From Ignavibacteriales bacterium (GTDB taxonomy: Bacteria > Bacteroidota > Ignavibacteria > Ignavibacteriales > Ignavibacteriaceae), in assembly GCA_016707115.1 (NCBI GenBank), contig JADJIH010000002.1, positions 124,001 to 188,000 on the forward strand: 64,000 nt of DNA. Reading direction: 5' to 3'. The notes beneath the pieces were generated by a model that was given only the letters and a program-made list of their open reading frames with translations, ran no database searches and was not told where the DNA came from. The position numbers were made by a program, and so were the translations under genes. Shown here piece by piece: positions 24,784 through 34,672 of this stretch. Position 1 is the first letter of the stretch; every line of letters starts with the position of its first letter.

Positions 24784-26616
24784 CTACAATCTACTTTCAA
24801 CAAAATCTAAAACTTCTTTTAGTATTGATTGAGCTTTATCTTTTAATTCTTCACAAGTTTTTCTCACATCAGAATTAAACTTTTCATCTTTAATATCTTT
24901 AAGATTGATAAGAACATTATAAATTCCACCAAGAACTCCTGTGTAAGCACTTTGTGCACCAACACCAACATCTGTAATAGAATTTGGATTTCCATACTTT
25001 GCAACTGTCTGTGCAATTTCAATTGCTTGATAACTTAATTGAGCAGTATTTAATGGAACACGAACTGCTTGTTTTAATCCATTTTGCATTGCTTCTTCAC
25101 GAGTTTTCTTTTCATCAGCAGTTTTGTTTGGTAATCTTCTTGCAGACATATAATCATTAAAAGCATTTGTATCATCATCAACTGCTTTTACTAAAGTGTT
25201 TTTAATTTCCTGGCATTTATCAGCAGCCTCATTAAGGATTTTATCTGTCTCAGGATCACTACCACGTTTATTTGCGGTTAGGTTTGCAACCATTGAAGAT
25301 AAAGCAGCGCCGAGTGCGCCAGATAAGGCAGCAATTGAACCTCCACCTGGAGCAGGAGTTTCTCTGGATACTTCATCAACAAAATCTGTAAGTTTCATTT
25401 CAACAAGTGCTGTGTCCAGATTTTTTGGTAATCCCAAAACTCTTTCTTCTATTTTAAATTCAGAAACATCATTCAATCCAAGTGATTGAACTGCAGTGTT
25501 TAGAATATCCCTAATTGGAATTCCTGTTGAACGATGTTGTTTTCTCAAAAAGTATTTTCCTGTTTCAAGCAAAGCTGGATAAGGAACCATTCCAACGATT
25601 TCACTGCCTGTTACGCGCAATCCCCTTTCAGCAGCAAGTTTTTCTGTTTCATCAAAAACGTGATGCATTGATGTAACTTTGTAGTTTGTAAGATTAATTG
25701 AGATTTGTGCGCGATCGTATTTATTAACCATCCAGCCAATTGCTTTGCAATGTTTAAATTTACCAGGAATTTTCACTGATTGCCCTTCAGGCTTTTTAGG
25801 ATCAATTCCGTTTAAGTCTAATAACTCTGCAAGATCAAAGTTATGTTTTTCTTTGCAATATTTAATTGTTTCATCAATAGTCTTTCCAACAAAATCATCT
25901 AACCCAGTTGGATAAGAACCTGCTTCATATTTTAGAATATCGTTTGATTTAAAATAGAATGGACCATCACCACCTTTGCGCGCGCTTCTCCCTTTTTCTC
26001 TTAATTCAAATGCAATATCGGTAGCATATTTTTCTTCGCGCGTATTTAGGTTAATGTTGTATGCTATTAAAAATTCACGCATTCCAATTACGGTTCCGCC
26101 AGCTTTTGCATTAAACTTAGTTGGACCAAAATCAGGTTTCCATTCGGGTTTCTTTAATTTTTCTTCAAGTGCTTCGTACTCTCCTTGCCTTATCTTTGCA
26201 AGATTTTCTCTTTCAGGTTTGGTAGCAGATTTTTCATAAAGATAAACCGGAATTCCGAGTTCATCACCAACTTTTTTTGCTACTTCTTTAGAAAGTTCGA
26301 TACACTCTTCAGTAGTTATCCCACTTACAGGAACAAAAGGACAGACATCTGTTGCACCCATTCTTGGATGCGATCCTTTATGTTTACTCATATCAATAAG
26401 ATCCGCGGCTTTTTTAATTGAGTTGAATGCCGCTTCTTTAACTGCTTTTGCATTTCCAATAAATGTTACAACGGTACGATTCATATCGTAGCCAGGATCA
26501 ACATCAAGAAGTTTTACCCCTTCTATTTTTTCAATTTCATCAGTTATTTGTTTAATAATTTCAGGACGCTGTCCTTCAGAAAAATTTGGTACGCACTCAA
26601 TAAGTTGTTCGTTCAT
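24784..26616 (-). CDS. Fused glutamate formimidoyltransferase / formimidoyltetrahydrofolate cyclodeaminase
   Basis: 610 residues. The N-terminal two thirds (about 1-340) is the formiminotransferase: LIECVPNFSEG opening, KGSHPRMGATDVCPFVP, KFNAKAGGTVIGMREFLIAYN. The C-terminal part (about 400-610) is the cyclodeaminase: FVDEVSRETPAPGGGSIAAL and SITDVGVGAQ. It transfers the formimino group of histidine breakdown to tetrahydrofolate and releases ammonia, feeding one-carbon pools. The fused form is common in Bacteroidetes and animals. Other hut genes are not in the window. Confidence 0.95.
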   Translation of the reverse strand: MNEQLIECVPNFSEGQRPEIIKQITDEIEKIEGVKLLDVDPGYDMNRTVVTFIGNAKAVKEAAFNSIKKAADLIDMSKHKGSHPRMGATDVCPFVPVSGITTEECIELSKEVAKKVGDELGIPVYLYEKSATKPERENLAKIRQGEYEALEEKLKKPEWKPDFGPTKFNAKAGGTVIGMREFLIAYNINLNTREEKYATDIAFELREKGRSARKGGDGPFYFKSNDILKYEAGSYPTGLDDFVGKTIDETIKYCKEKHNFDLAELLDLNGIDPKKPEGQSVKIPGKFKHCKAIGWMVNKYDRAQISINLTNYKVTSMHHVFDETEKLAAERGLRVTGSEIVGMVPYPALLETGKYFLRKQHRSTGIPIRDILNTAVQSLGLNDVSEFKIEERVLGLPKNLDTALVEMKLTDFVDEVSRETPAPGGGSIAALSGALGAALSSMVANLTANKRGSDPETDKILNEAADKCQEIKNTLVKAVDDDTNAFNDYMSARRLPNKTADEKKTREEAMQNGLKQAVRVPLNTAQLSYQAIEIAQTVAKYGNPNSITDVGVGAQSAYTGVLGGIYNVLINLKDIKDEKFNSDVRKTCEELKDKAQSILKEVLDFVESRL

Positions 26617-26654
26617 TTGTTCCTCAAGTAAAATATATTCGTATTATTGAAAAT

Positions 26655-26688
26655 AATGTCATACTTCGACTACGCTCGGTATGACATT
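26655..26688. repeat. Dispersed palindromic repeat, family C
   Basis: AATGTCATA and TATGACATT arms enclose CTTCGACTACGCTCGG, a sequence resembling widely dispersed Bacteroidetes intergenic repeats. It lies in the 170-base gap upstream of both the FTCD gene (minus) and the oxidoreductase gene (plus), so it could affect either promoter. Confidence 0.6.
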
Positions 26689-26786
26689 GGGCTAACTAAA
26701 TATTAGTACAAAATTAAAACAATTGTACTGAATTCTCATCTTATTAGATAAATAATTTATATTAGGGCATCAATAAAAAGTGAAAT

Positions 26787-27812
26787 ATGATGATGGAAAG
26801 ATTAGCTTATAGAATTAATAAAGCCGGTTCGATTAATAATCTAAAATTGTCGTCTGAAAATCTGCCAGAACCAACAAAGAATGAAGTTAAAGTCCAGATA
26901 AAGGCAATTGGTTTAAACTTTGCAGATATTTTTGCAATACAGGGGTTGTATTCTGCAACTCCCAAAGGAAGTTTTATCCCTGGTTTAGAATATTCCGGAA
27001 TCATAGTCAAAAAAGGGAGTGAAGTAAATGAGTTTGAAATTGGTGACAAAATTATGGGCGCTATTAGATTTGGGGCTTATGCAAACTATTTAAACATCAA
27101 CAAAAATTATATTCAAAAACTTCCGAGTGATTGGAGTTTTGAAGAGGGTGCGGCTTTCATTGTTCAATCGTTAACAGCTTATTATTCATTGATTGAACTT
27201 GGCAATATTAAAGATCAATCAACAATACTAATTCATTCTGCAGCGGGTGGAGTTGGAATTTATGCTAATCGTATTGCTAAGAGATTTAATGCTTATACAA
27301 TTGGAACTGTTGGGAATGAGAAGAAGATCCAGCTGCTTAAAAAAGAAGGATATGATGACGTAATTGTTCGTGGAGATGATTTTTCGGAAAAGTTAAAAAA
27401 GAGGTTAGTTAATAGAGATCTTGACATTGTCTTGGAATGCATAGGTGGAAAAATATTTTCAGAAAGTTTTAAACAAATGAGTGCTGGAGGAAGAATAATA
27501 GTTTATGGTGCAGCACAATATTCTACAGGTGGTTCTTCTCCTAATTATTTAAATGTTCTAACAAAATATTTAGCCCGCCCTAAAGTTGATCCACTTTCTC
27601 TATCTGATAAAAATAAAAGCGTAATGGGATTTAATCTTATTTATTTGTGGGATAAGGTTGAACTTATGAAAAAATATCTTATTAAGATTTTTGAGATGAA
27701 TCTTCCAAAACCATTGATCGGCGAAGTGTTTGACTTCAAAGAATTATTAAGTGCAGTTAAGAAATTTCAAACAGGACAAACGGTGGGAAAAGTTATAATA
27801 AAAGTTGATTAA
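26787..27812 (+). CDS. Zinc-free medium-chain oxidoreductase (quinone reductase / VAT-1-like)
   Basis: 341 residues. GroES-like N-terminal domain: NEVKVQIKAIGLNFADIFAIQGLY and GLEYSGIIVKKGSEV. Rossmann part: ILIHSAAGGVGIYANRIAKR. Zinc-ligand cysteines and histidines of alcohol dehydrogenases are absent, as in quinone oxidoreductases. The tail FKELLSAVKKFQTGQTVGKVII matches the family end. It probably reduces a quinone or enone with NADPH. Three ATGs in a row start the gene; the first is used here. Its stop is three bases from the stop of the convergent rhodanese gene. Confidence 0.87.
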   Translation: MMMERLAYRINKAGSINNLKLSSENLPEPTKNEVKVQIKAIGLNFADIFAIQGLYSATPKGSFIPGLEYSGIIVKKGSEVNEFEIGDKIMGAIRFGAYANYLNINKNYIQKLPSDWSFEEGAAFIVQSLTAYYSLIELGNIKDQSTILIHSAAGGVGIYANRIAKRFNAYTIGTVGNEKKIQLLKKEGYDDVIVRGDDFSEKLKKRLVNRDLDIVLECIGGKIFSESFKQMSAGGRIIVYGAAQYSTGGSSPNYLNVLTKYLARPKVDPLSLSDKNKSVMGFNLIYLWDKVELMKKYLIKIFEMNLPKPLIGEVFDFKELLSAVKKFQTGQTVGKVIIKVD

Positions 27813-27815
27813 TAA

Positions 27816-28841
27816 TTAGTTTCCTGTGATGTAAGGATAGTTCATTATATCACTATTAGAAAAAATATACTCAGTCAACGCGGGTTCTGAATTTAATCTT
27901 AAATAAAATAATTGATTTGCACCAAAGAGTAATGTTTTAACATCATATCCAAGCACAGTTAAATATGCAACCATGCAAGCACTCAATTGTCCGTCGCCGC
28001 TATAAATTAAAATTGGTTGATCATTGGGTAAAGTTTGTAAACTATATATACTTCTAAATTCAAATAGAGTAGCATCTTTAAACCAGACTGTATTTTCAGG
28101 ATGCCCTTTACCTCCTATTTTAAACTCATTGTACAACCTTACCGGACCATAACATACTAGAAAGTGGGTATTTGCAATACCCGTGGAAATATTTTCAGAA
28201 TAGTTAATGTCTTTTGCAAATCCTTTTTTAATAATCTCCTTTACTCTGTAAATAGTCCTTTCTTTTGCACTCACAATTTCAGCGGGAAATTCTAGACCAG
28301 GCAAATGAGTAAATGCTTTTTTAGGATATTCAATATTTGTATATGATTGGTCTTTATTATCTAAAGCACTAAGCCATTCATTTGAAAAAAACATATTCCA
28401 GGAAGCCATTCCATAATTTAATGAGTAGATGTTTTTGAATCCTGCTATTCTTAAAAGACAAGTATAATAAGAAGACGCTTGTCCATTTTGGGAAACAACT
28501 ACAATTTTTTTAACAGGATCTACATTAAAAAGCGAGTCTACTATATTAAAAAGTTGTACAGCAGAAATATTTATTGCCCCATCTATATGTCCGTTAATAT
28601 ATTGTTGCGGTTCTCTAATATCCAGAATATAATACTGTGAATTGCTTGAAAAAATTTCTTGAGCATAAACTAAAGCGGGGGCTAAATCTGTATTAGCAAA
28701 ATCTCCAACACTTTCTATATATCTTAATATTGTTGCTGTTTCGTCTAGCTCAATTTTATCGATTGGAATAACATTATCATCTAGACAGCTAATAGAAAAT
28801 AATGAGAGTAACAAAAAGTATATTATAATTTTATATTTCAT
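27816..28841 (-). CDS. Lipoprotein with two rhodanese domains lacking the catalytic cysteine
   Basis: 341 residues. The lipoprotein signal peptide ends in FSISCLDD (Cys19). The first rhodanese domain (about 55-150) has YYILDIREPQQYINGHIDGAINI, but the active loop reads VVSQNGQASS, with serine where cysteine is expected. The second domain (about 215-330) has PILIYSGDGQLSA, again serine. Both loops keep G-Q-x-S, so the change looks family-specific rather than random. Sulfur transfer is unlikely; a binding role at the outer membrane is possible. It is last in an operon with a surface lipoprotein and a TonB receptor (gaps 5 and 4 bases). Confidence 0.82.
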   Translation of the reverse strand: MKYKIIIYFLLLSLFSISCLDDNVIPIDKIELDETATILRYIESVGDFANTDLAPALVYAQEIFSSNSQYYILDIREPQQYINGHIDGAINISAVQLFNIVDSLFNVDPVKKIVVVSQNGQASSYYTCLLRIAGFKNIYSLNYGMASWNMFFSNEWLSALDNKDQSYTNIEYPKKAFTHLPGLEFPAEIVSAKERTIYRVKEIIKKGFAKDINYSENISTGIANTHFLVCYGPVRLYNEFKIGGKGHPENTVWFKDATLFEFRSIYSLQTLPNDQPILIYSGDGQLSACMVAYLTVLGYDVKTLLFGANQLFYLRLNSEPALTEYIFSNSDIMNYPYITGN

Positions 28842-28846
28842 AATAT

Positions 28847-29647
28847 TTAATTAACAGGTAGATAATCAGATTTATTCATTCCTATAAACATTCCAATTAC
28901 ATTTTCACCTTGGATATTCCAAATAGTATTTCCTGAACCTTGTACGTAAGGATTATTTATTTCTTCATTTTGAACTTTTGTTTCAAAGTAATCATCAAAT
29001 GAACCATCAAACGAATATACTCTAATATACCTTCTTCCATTATAAGCGGATGATTGATATTCTATTGGATATGAAGCAGTGCGTACTCTAACTGAGTTGT
29101 TAACAGAACTGGTTTCAGGAACCGATACACTATAAAAATCCGGTGCATTTACGAAAGTGCCTTGATCAACAGCCCAAAGTGCTGAATATACTTCACCTTT
29201 GAAAGTGGTCACATCCGCCTCACTATAATATCCACTAAGATTAATATCTACAGAATTTACAACAGGTTTAATTGGGATTTTAGTTATTGCATAAAATGAA
29301 TATTCACCCCATTGACCAAATAATTCAAAATGTTCATTTTCAATAGCTCTAAATTCATATAGTGGTTCATACATTCCATCTTCAGTATAATGTAATGGAA
29401 TTACTTTATATCCATCAATTCGTAAATACATTGTAGCATCTTTAATCTCAGCAATTTTAATGTCAAAACTAACATCCAGCGGCAAGGTACGTGTAAGGAT
29501 TACACCAGGGAAATAACTTCCTGTCGAAATTTGGCAATGCACAACAACTTGCTGCTTATAAATTAATTCAGGATTTAGTAATTCTTCATTTTCACAACCG
29601 AAGCATAAAAGTGATAAGAAGATAAAAATTAGTTTTATATACTTCAT
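28847..29647 (-). CDS. Outer-membrane lipoprotein, DUF4249-like
   Basis: 266 residues. Lipobox LLCFGCEN (Cys18). A beta-rich N-terminal half (KQQVVVHCQISTGSYFPGVILTRTLPLD, then a carboxypeptidase-like sandwich) and the overall layout resemble the DUF4249 lipoproteins that accompany TonB receptors in Bacteroidetes; this assignment is tentative. Placed between the receptor and the rhodanese lipoprotein, it is likely a surface substrate-capture or accessory component. The substrate is not evident. Confidence 0.7.
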   Translation of the reverse strand: MKYIKLIFIFLSLLCFGCENEELLNPELIYKQQVVVHCQISTGSYFPGVILTRTLPLDVSFDIKIAEIKDATMYLRIDGYKVIPLHYTEDGMYEPLYEFRAIENEHFELFGQWGEYSFYAITKIPIKPVVNSVDINLSGYYSEADVTTFKGEVYSALWAVDQGTFVNAPDFYSVSVPETSSVNNSVRVRTASYPIEYQSSAYNGRRYIRVYSFDGSFDDYFETKVQNEEINNPYVQGSGNTIWNIQGENVIGMFIGMNKSDYLPVN

Positions 29648-29651
29648 ATAA

Positions 29652-31979
29652 TTAGAATGAGATACTTACTCCTGCTGCAGGAATAAATGGGAAAAGTGAA
29701 ATTCTTTTTAACATTACTTTTTCATTTCCTTCAGCATCTTCTGAAAAAACTATAAACTGTGCATATGCATTTCTTCTGTTGTATACATTATAAAGATTAA
29801 TATAAAAATTTAATTCTGTTTTTGTCATCCTAAGTTTATAATTAAAATTCAAATCAAGTTTATGATACGCAGGAAACTTATTAGTATTAAGATCATCGTA
29901 ATCCAATAATACTTGTGCTGGTCCCGAGATACCAATTGGATTAAAAATAAACTGCCCGGTAGGTGCATTATATCTCATACCCGTTGCATAAGTAAATGTG
30001 GCACCAAATGTAATCTGATCATTTAAACTATAGGTTGCGGCCAGCGAAAGATCATGACGTCTGTCATATTTGGGATAAAATACTCTGCCAAGATTTAAGT
30101 CATCAAATTTTCTTTTTGTCCAGGCTAATGTATAACCAATCCAGCCTATTAATTTTCCTTCTCTTTTTTGAAAAAACAATTCCATTCCATAAGCTTCGCC
30201 AACTCCCTGAACAAACTGATCTTCAATCGAATTATTTAAGGGATTTATTTCCGGAGAATTTTTAAATTCGTAAATATTTTTCATGTCACGATAATAAAAT
30301 TCAATTGAGATCTGATAAGATTCCTCATCGAAATATTTATCAATTCCAAAAACATACTGGGTTGAACGGCTAGGTTGAATATTTGCTGTAGCGGGATACC
30401 ATAAATCACTTGGCAGAGCAATATCATTTCTTGTAATCAAATGAAGATATTGGTTGGCAACGGCAGCCGCACCTTTTAGATATAATCCATAAATTAATTC
30501 ATATGATAAAGAAATTCTTGGTTCAAAAGTAAGTTGATTGGTGTCATTAAAATAAAATAACCTTCCTCCAAGATTTGTTTTAAGTGAATTAAAGAATACA
30601 GATTCATTCTGCAAAAACAATGCAGCCTCAACAGCATTTATATCTTTACCAGCATAGGGATCCTGTTCATAACTTAGGTCATAATATTCATTATATAAAA
30701 GATCATAATTATGAAAAGATATTTCAAAACCTGTTTTTAATTTTTGATTCATAGCCCAATTTAACTCTGCGGTTTGCCTGAATATCAAATCTGTTAGATT
30801 AGGATTTACATAGTATGATGAAGAACTTACTGTATTTGTTCCAATCCCGATTTTAGACGAAAATTTATAATTTGTAAAACTCAATAATGAATTGAGGAAA
30901 AGTGATTTTGAATTTATTTGCAGCCAATTTAAAGCAACATTTAAGTTTTCCCATTCTATATCATATTCAATATCATCAGCGGATGGATTATACATATTAT
31001 CATAGCTATACATTGCACTTAATGAGATAATGCTTGACTCTGATAAATTATAATTTACTTTTCCATTGAGATCGTGAAATGTGTATCTGGGGACGGTGCT
31101 ATTCTTATCAAATTTATTTTGCAATAAATCATAGTACATTATTCTTCCAGCAACCATATAAGTTGCTGAATTCTCAAGCGGTCCTTCAAAATTAAAGAAC
31201 GAATTTATTACTCCAACTCCTAACGTGCCTTTTTCCTTTTCTTTTGTTCCTGATCTTAATTTTATATCTAAAACACTTGATAACCTTCCTCCATACTCGG
31301 CTGGAAAAGCACCTTTAATAAGTTTAACATCATGAATTGCATTCGAGTTAAATGTGCTGGCGATATTTCCAATATGCGATGGGTTATAAATAATGGAACC
31401 GTCCACTAATGTTAATGTCTGATCAGGTGATCCCCCTCTTACATATAATCCATTAGATAATTCTGAGGATTTGCTAACCCCGGGTAATAACTGAAGCAAT
31501 CTAAAGAGATCAACCTCTCCAGACATACTCGGAAGTTTAGTTAAAAGTTCCGGTGAAACATCTATAGTACTTAACACATTTTTATCAATCTTTTCACCCT
31601 CAACAATTATTTCATTAAGTTTAATATTCTCGGGTTCAAGCTGAACATTATAATTAAGATTTGACTCCTGGACATTTAAATCAATTTCTTTGATTGACAC
31701 TTTATATCCAAGATGTCTAAAAAAAATGTAGTATTTATTCCGTTTTAATTTTGGAATTACATAATAACCAAAATTATTTGTGGCCACACCATAGATAAAA
31801 TCTGAACTTAATTTTAAAGTGTCTTTGTATATCAAAATATTTGTGCCAATTAAACTCTCCCCGGTAATTTTATCAGAAACAAAACCTGTAATTGAGATTT
31901 CTTGCTGCTGACACAACGTTATTTTTGATAAGCTTAATAATAGTATAATTGAAAGGTTTAATGAGAAGACAGAGCGCAT
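29652..31979 (-). CDS. TonB-dependent outer membrane receptor with carboxypeptidase-regulatory-like N-terminal domain
   Basis: 775 residues. A signal peptide (about 1-23) is followed by a carboxypeptidase-D regulatory-like domain (ITGFVSDKITGESLIGTNILIY), a plug domain (LTKLPSMSGEVDLFRLLQLLPGV, SNGLYVRGGSPDQTLTLVDG, FPAEYGGRLSSVLDIKLRSG) and a 22-strand-type barrel ending in an aromatic FIPAAGVSISF. First gene of a three-gene operon with lipoproteins; there is no SusD partner, so a glycan system of the SusCD type is unlikely. Candidates include metal chelates or small organics, but nothing here decides. Confidence 0.93.
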   Translation of the reverse strand: MRSVFSLNLSIILLLSLSKITLCQQQEISITGFVSDKITGESLIGTNILIYKDTLKLSSDFIYGVATNNFGYYVIPKLKRNKYYIFFRHLGYKVSIKEIDLNVQESNLNYNVQLEPENIKLNEIIVEGEKIDKNVLSTIDVSPELLTKLPSMSGEVDLFRLLQLLPGVSKSSELSNGLYVRGGSPDQTLTLVDGSIIYNPSHIGNIASTFNSNAIHDVKLIKGAFPAEYGGRLSSVLDIKLRSGTKEKEKGTLGVGVINSFFNFEGPLENSATYMVAGRIMYYDLLQNKFDKNSTVPRYTFHDLNGKVNYNLSESSIISLSAMYSYDNMYNPSADDIEYDIEWENLNVALNWLQINSKSLFLNSLLSFTNYKFSSKIGIGTNTVSSSSYYVNPNLTDLIFRQTAELNWAMNQKLKTGFEISFHNYDLLYNEYYDLSYEQDPYAGKDINAVEAALFLQNESVFFNSLKTNLGGRLFYFNDTNQLTFEPRISLSYELIYGLYLKGAAAVANQYLHLITRNDIALPSDLWYPATANIQPSRSTQYVFGIDKYFDEESYQISIEFYYRDMKNIYEFKNSPEINPLNNSIEDQFVQGVGEAYGMELFFQKREGKLIGWIGYTLAWTKRKFDDLNLGRVFYPKYDRRHDLSLAATYSLNDQITFGATFTYATGMRYNAPTGQFIFNPIGISGPAQVLLDYDDLNTNKFPAYHKLDLNFNYKLRMTKTELNFYINLYNVYNRRNAYAQFIVFSEDAEGNEKVMLKRISLFPFIPAAGVSISF

Positions 31980-32192
31980 ATTACTCTGATAATTGTTAAA
32001 AATCTTATTATAGAAATAAATAAATTATTATAAAGAGTCAATAGTTAATTTTAATAACTAAATCTACTTAATAAAAATATAATATTGGGTTTTTAGTAGC
32101 TTAAATGAATGCTTGGTTAGAACAAATACCATTCTGAGTTCTGCTTATACTTACGTAAATTGGCACCTCAAATTTTAATCACTTGGAGAACG

Positions 32193-34008
32193 ATGAAAAA
32201 AATAAGAAATATAGCCATAATAGCCCACGTTGATCATGGTAAGACTACGCTTGTGGATCAGATATTAACTCAATGTGCAGTATTTAGAAAAAATCAGGTT
32301 GTACGTGAAAGATTTCTTGATTCGAACGATCTTGAACGCGAACGTGGAATAACTATCCTTGCAAAAAATATTAGCATACCTTTTAAAGATTATAAGATAA
32401 ATGTAATTGATACTCCTGGTCACGCTGATTTTGGTGGTGAAGTAGAACGAGTGTTAAAAATGGCGGACGGTGTTTTACTTCTTGTAGATTCTTTTGAAGG
32501 ACCGATGCCTCAAACAAGATTTGTTTTAGAAAAAGCACTTGCACTTCACCTATTACCAATCGTTGTAATAAACAAAGTTGATCGTCCTGATAATCGGCCC
32601 GCAGAAGTTCTTGATGAGATTTATGATTTATTTATTGAACTGGATGCACATGAAGATCAGTTTGATTTTCCTGTAATTTATGCAAGCGGAAGAGATGGCT
32701 GGGCTGTAAAAGATTTAAAAGATGAACGCACAGATTTAACTCCATTGCTGGATTCTATTATAAATGATATTCCTGCTCCTCCTACAAAAAAAGGAACTGT
32801 CCAACTTCAGGTTATGACTTTAGATTATAATGATTATGTAGGTAGAATTGGCATTGGAAGAGTGTTTAGAGGCAAGTTAAAAAAATCAGAAAAGCTTTCT
32901 ATCATTAAAAGAAATGGAACGATACACGCAATATCTATAAAACAACTTTTTATTTTTGAAGGGTTAAATCGTCTTGAAGTTGAAGAAGTCTCTTGCGGAG
33001 ATATTTGTGCAATAGTTGGAATAGAGGATGTTGATATTGGGGATACAATTGCTGATGCAGAAAACCCTGAACCATTGCCAATCATCTCGATTGATGAACC
33101 AACAATCAGTATGACATTTACTGTTAATAATTCTCCTTTTTATGGAAGAGAAGGGAAATTTGTTACTTCACGTCAACTTCGCGATAGATTATTTAAAGAA
33201 CTTGAACACAATGTTGCTCTTCGTGTGCAGGAAACTGCTTCACCGGATGCATATAGAGTTTCGGGTAGAGGCATTTTACATTTGTCTATCTTGATAGAAA
33301 ATATGCGTCGTGAAGGTTATGAACTTCAGATACGTGAACCAAAAGTTATTTATAAAACTATAGAGAATAGAAAAGCAGAACCGATTGAAGTTATGGTTGT
33401 TGATGTTCCTACTGAGTTTGCTGGAAAAGTAATTGAACTTGTTGGACAGCGCAGAGGCGAGATGATGAAGATGGAAACAAAAGGCAGTATGAATAAAATT
33501 GAGTTTCATATTCCATCACGAGGAATTATGGGATTGCGAACTAAAGTACTAACTGCAACTCAGGGCGAAGCTGTAATGCATCACAGGTTTTATCAATATG
33601 AATTTTTTTAAGGGTTCAATTGGGAATGTAAAAAGTGGAGTTATAATTTCAATGGAAGAAGGACCATCCACAGCCTATGCAATTGATGGATTACAGGACA
33701 GAGGTAAGTTTTTTATAAATCCTGGTGATATTGTTTATAAAGGACAAATTATTGGGGAACATACAAAAGAAAATGATATTGAAGTAAATGTTCAACGTGG
33801 TAAAAAATTATCAAATATGCGTGCATCAGGTTCTGATAAAGCAGTTAAGATAACTCCTGCAATTATATTTTCATTGGAAGAAGCGTTGGAGTATATTGAA
33901 GATGATGAAATGGTTGAAGTTACTCCAAAATCAATTCGGCTTAGAAAACTTTATCTCGATACAAATGATAGAAAAAGATTTAACCTTGGTAAACTGGCTC
34001 AACAATAA
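32193..34008 (+). CDS. typA: TypA/BipA ribosome-associated GTPase, frameshifted in a T run
   Basis: Translational GTPase used in ribosome assembly under stress. The ATG at 32193 follows a GGAG ribosome site; an upstream in-frame start would add unrelated residues. Motifs: AHVDHGKTT (G1), ERERGITI (G2), DTPGHADFGGE (G3), NKVDRPD (G4). The frame ends at 33611 after QYEFF because of a seven-T run at 33603-33609. With six T it continues FFKGSIGNVKSGVIISMEEG into the conserved C-terminal domain (TAYAIDGLQDRGKFF, GKKLSNMRASGSD). The restored protein is about 604 residues, the normal family length. Because TypA is so conserved, a read error is the best explanation. Confidence 0.93.
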
Positions 34009-34010
34009 TT

Positions 34011-34661
34011 TTATAGGTTAAATATTTCTAGCGGTTGATAGATTTTAATTTTATCTGATATACTTTGATTAGCAGATTTTATCATAGCCTCCGCAACTTG
34101 TGAGGCTTCTATCGGGCGGTACTGTTTTAGAGCCGGAATAATTTTAGTAATTGTTCCGGCTATTTTTATACCAATTGTTTCACCAAGTCGTTTTTCACTC
34201 CTCAAACCAACAAGTATTGATGGTCTGAAAATACAAATCTGCTCAAATCCAAGTTGCTGAACTTTCTCATCCAGATTTCCTTTGGTTCGGAGATAAAAAT
34301 TACTTGATTTATAATTTGCACCTGCGGATGAGACAAGTAAATACTTTTTTACACCATTTTCAGCAGCAGCTTTTGCTACATCATATTGGTAAGTATAATC
34401 AACTTTAAATTGGGCCTCTTTACTTCCTGCTTTTTTAATTGTAGTTCCAAGTGCAGAATAAAGTTCATCCCCCGTTAAGAATTCTTTCCATACTTCAATT
34501 TTATCAAAATCAATTATATGTTCTTCAAGCTTTGGATGACTGATATCTATAGTGTTTCTTACAAACACCTTTACTTTATCATATCGATTATCATCGAGTA
34601 GTTTTAAAGTAATATAACTTCCAACCAAACCAGAAGCACCTATTACAATTGCTGTTTTCAT
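34011..34661 (-). CDS. NAD(P)-binding Rossmann protein (HTATIP2/YwnB-like oxidoreductase)
   Basis: 216 residues from the ATG at 34661. The N-terminal dinucleotide site is AIVIGASGLVGSYITLKLL. YSALGTTIKKAGS and YLLVSSAGANYKSSNFYLRTKGNLDEKV place it with the small atypical SDR proteins related to HTATIP2 (NAD(P)H-binding). The substrate is unknown. It lies 11 bases after the hexosaminidase stop on the same strand and ends two bases from the typA stop. Confidence 0.83.
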   Translation of the reverse strand: MKTAIVIGASGLVGSYITLKLLDDNRYDKVKVFVRNTIDISHPKLEEHIIDFDKIEVWKEFLTGDELYSALGTTIKKAGSKEAQFKVDYTYQYDVAKAAAENGVKKYLLVSSAGANYKSSNFYLRTKGNLDEKVQQLGFEQICIFRPSILVGLRSEKRLGETIGIKIAGTITKIIPALKQYRPIEASQVAEAMIKSANQSISDKIKIYQPLEIFNL

Positions 34662-34672
34662 TAATAACAAAC

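Noticed and set aside
34011..34670. TTG start at 34670 for the Rossmann protein
   Set aside because: ATG three codons downstream is closer to the nucleotide-binding strand and is the usual start.
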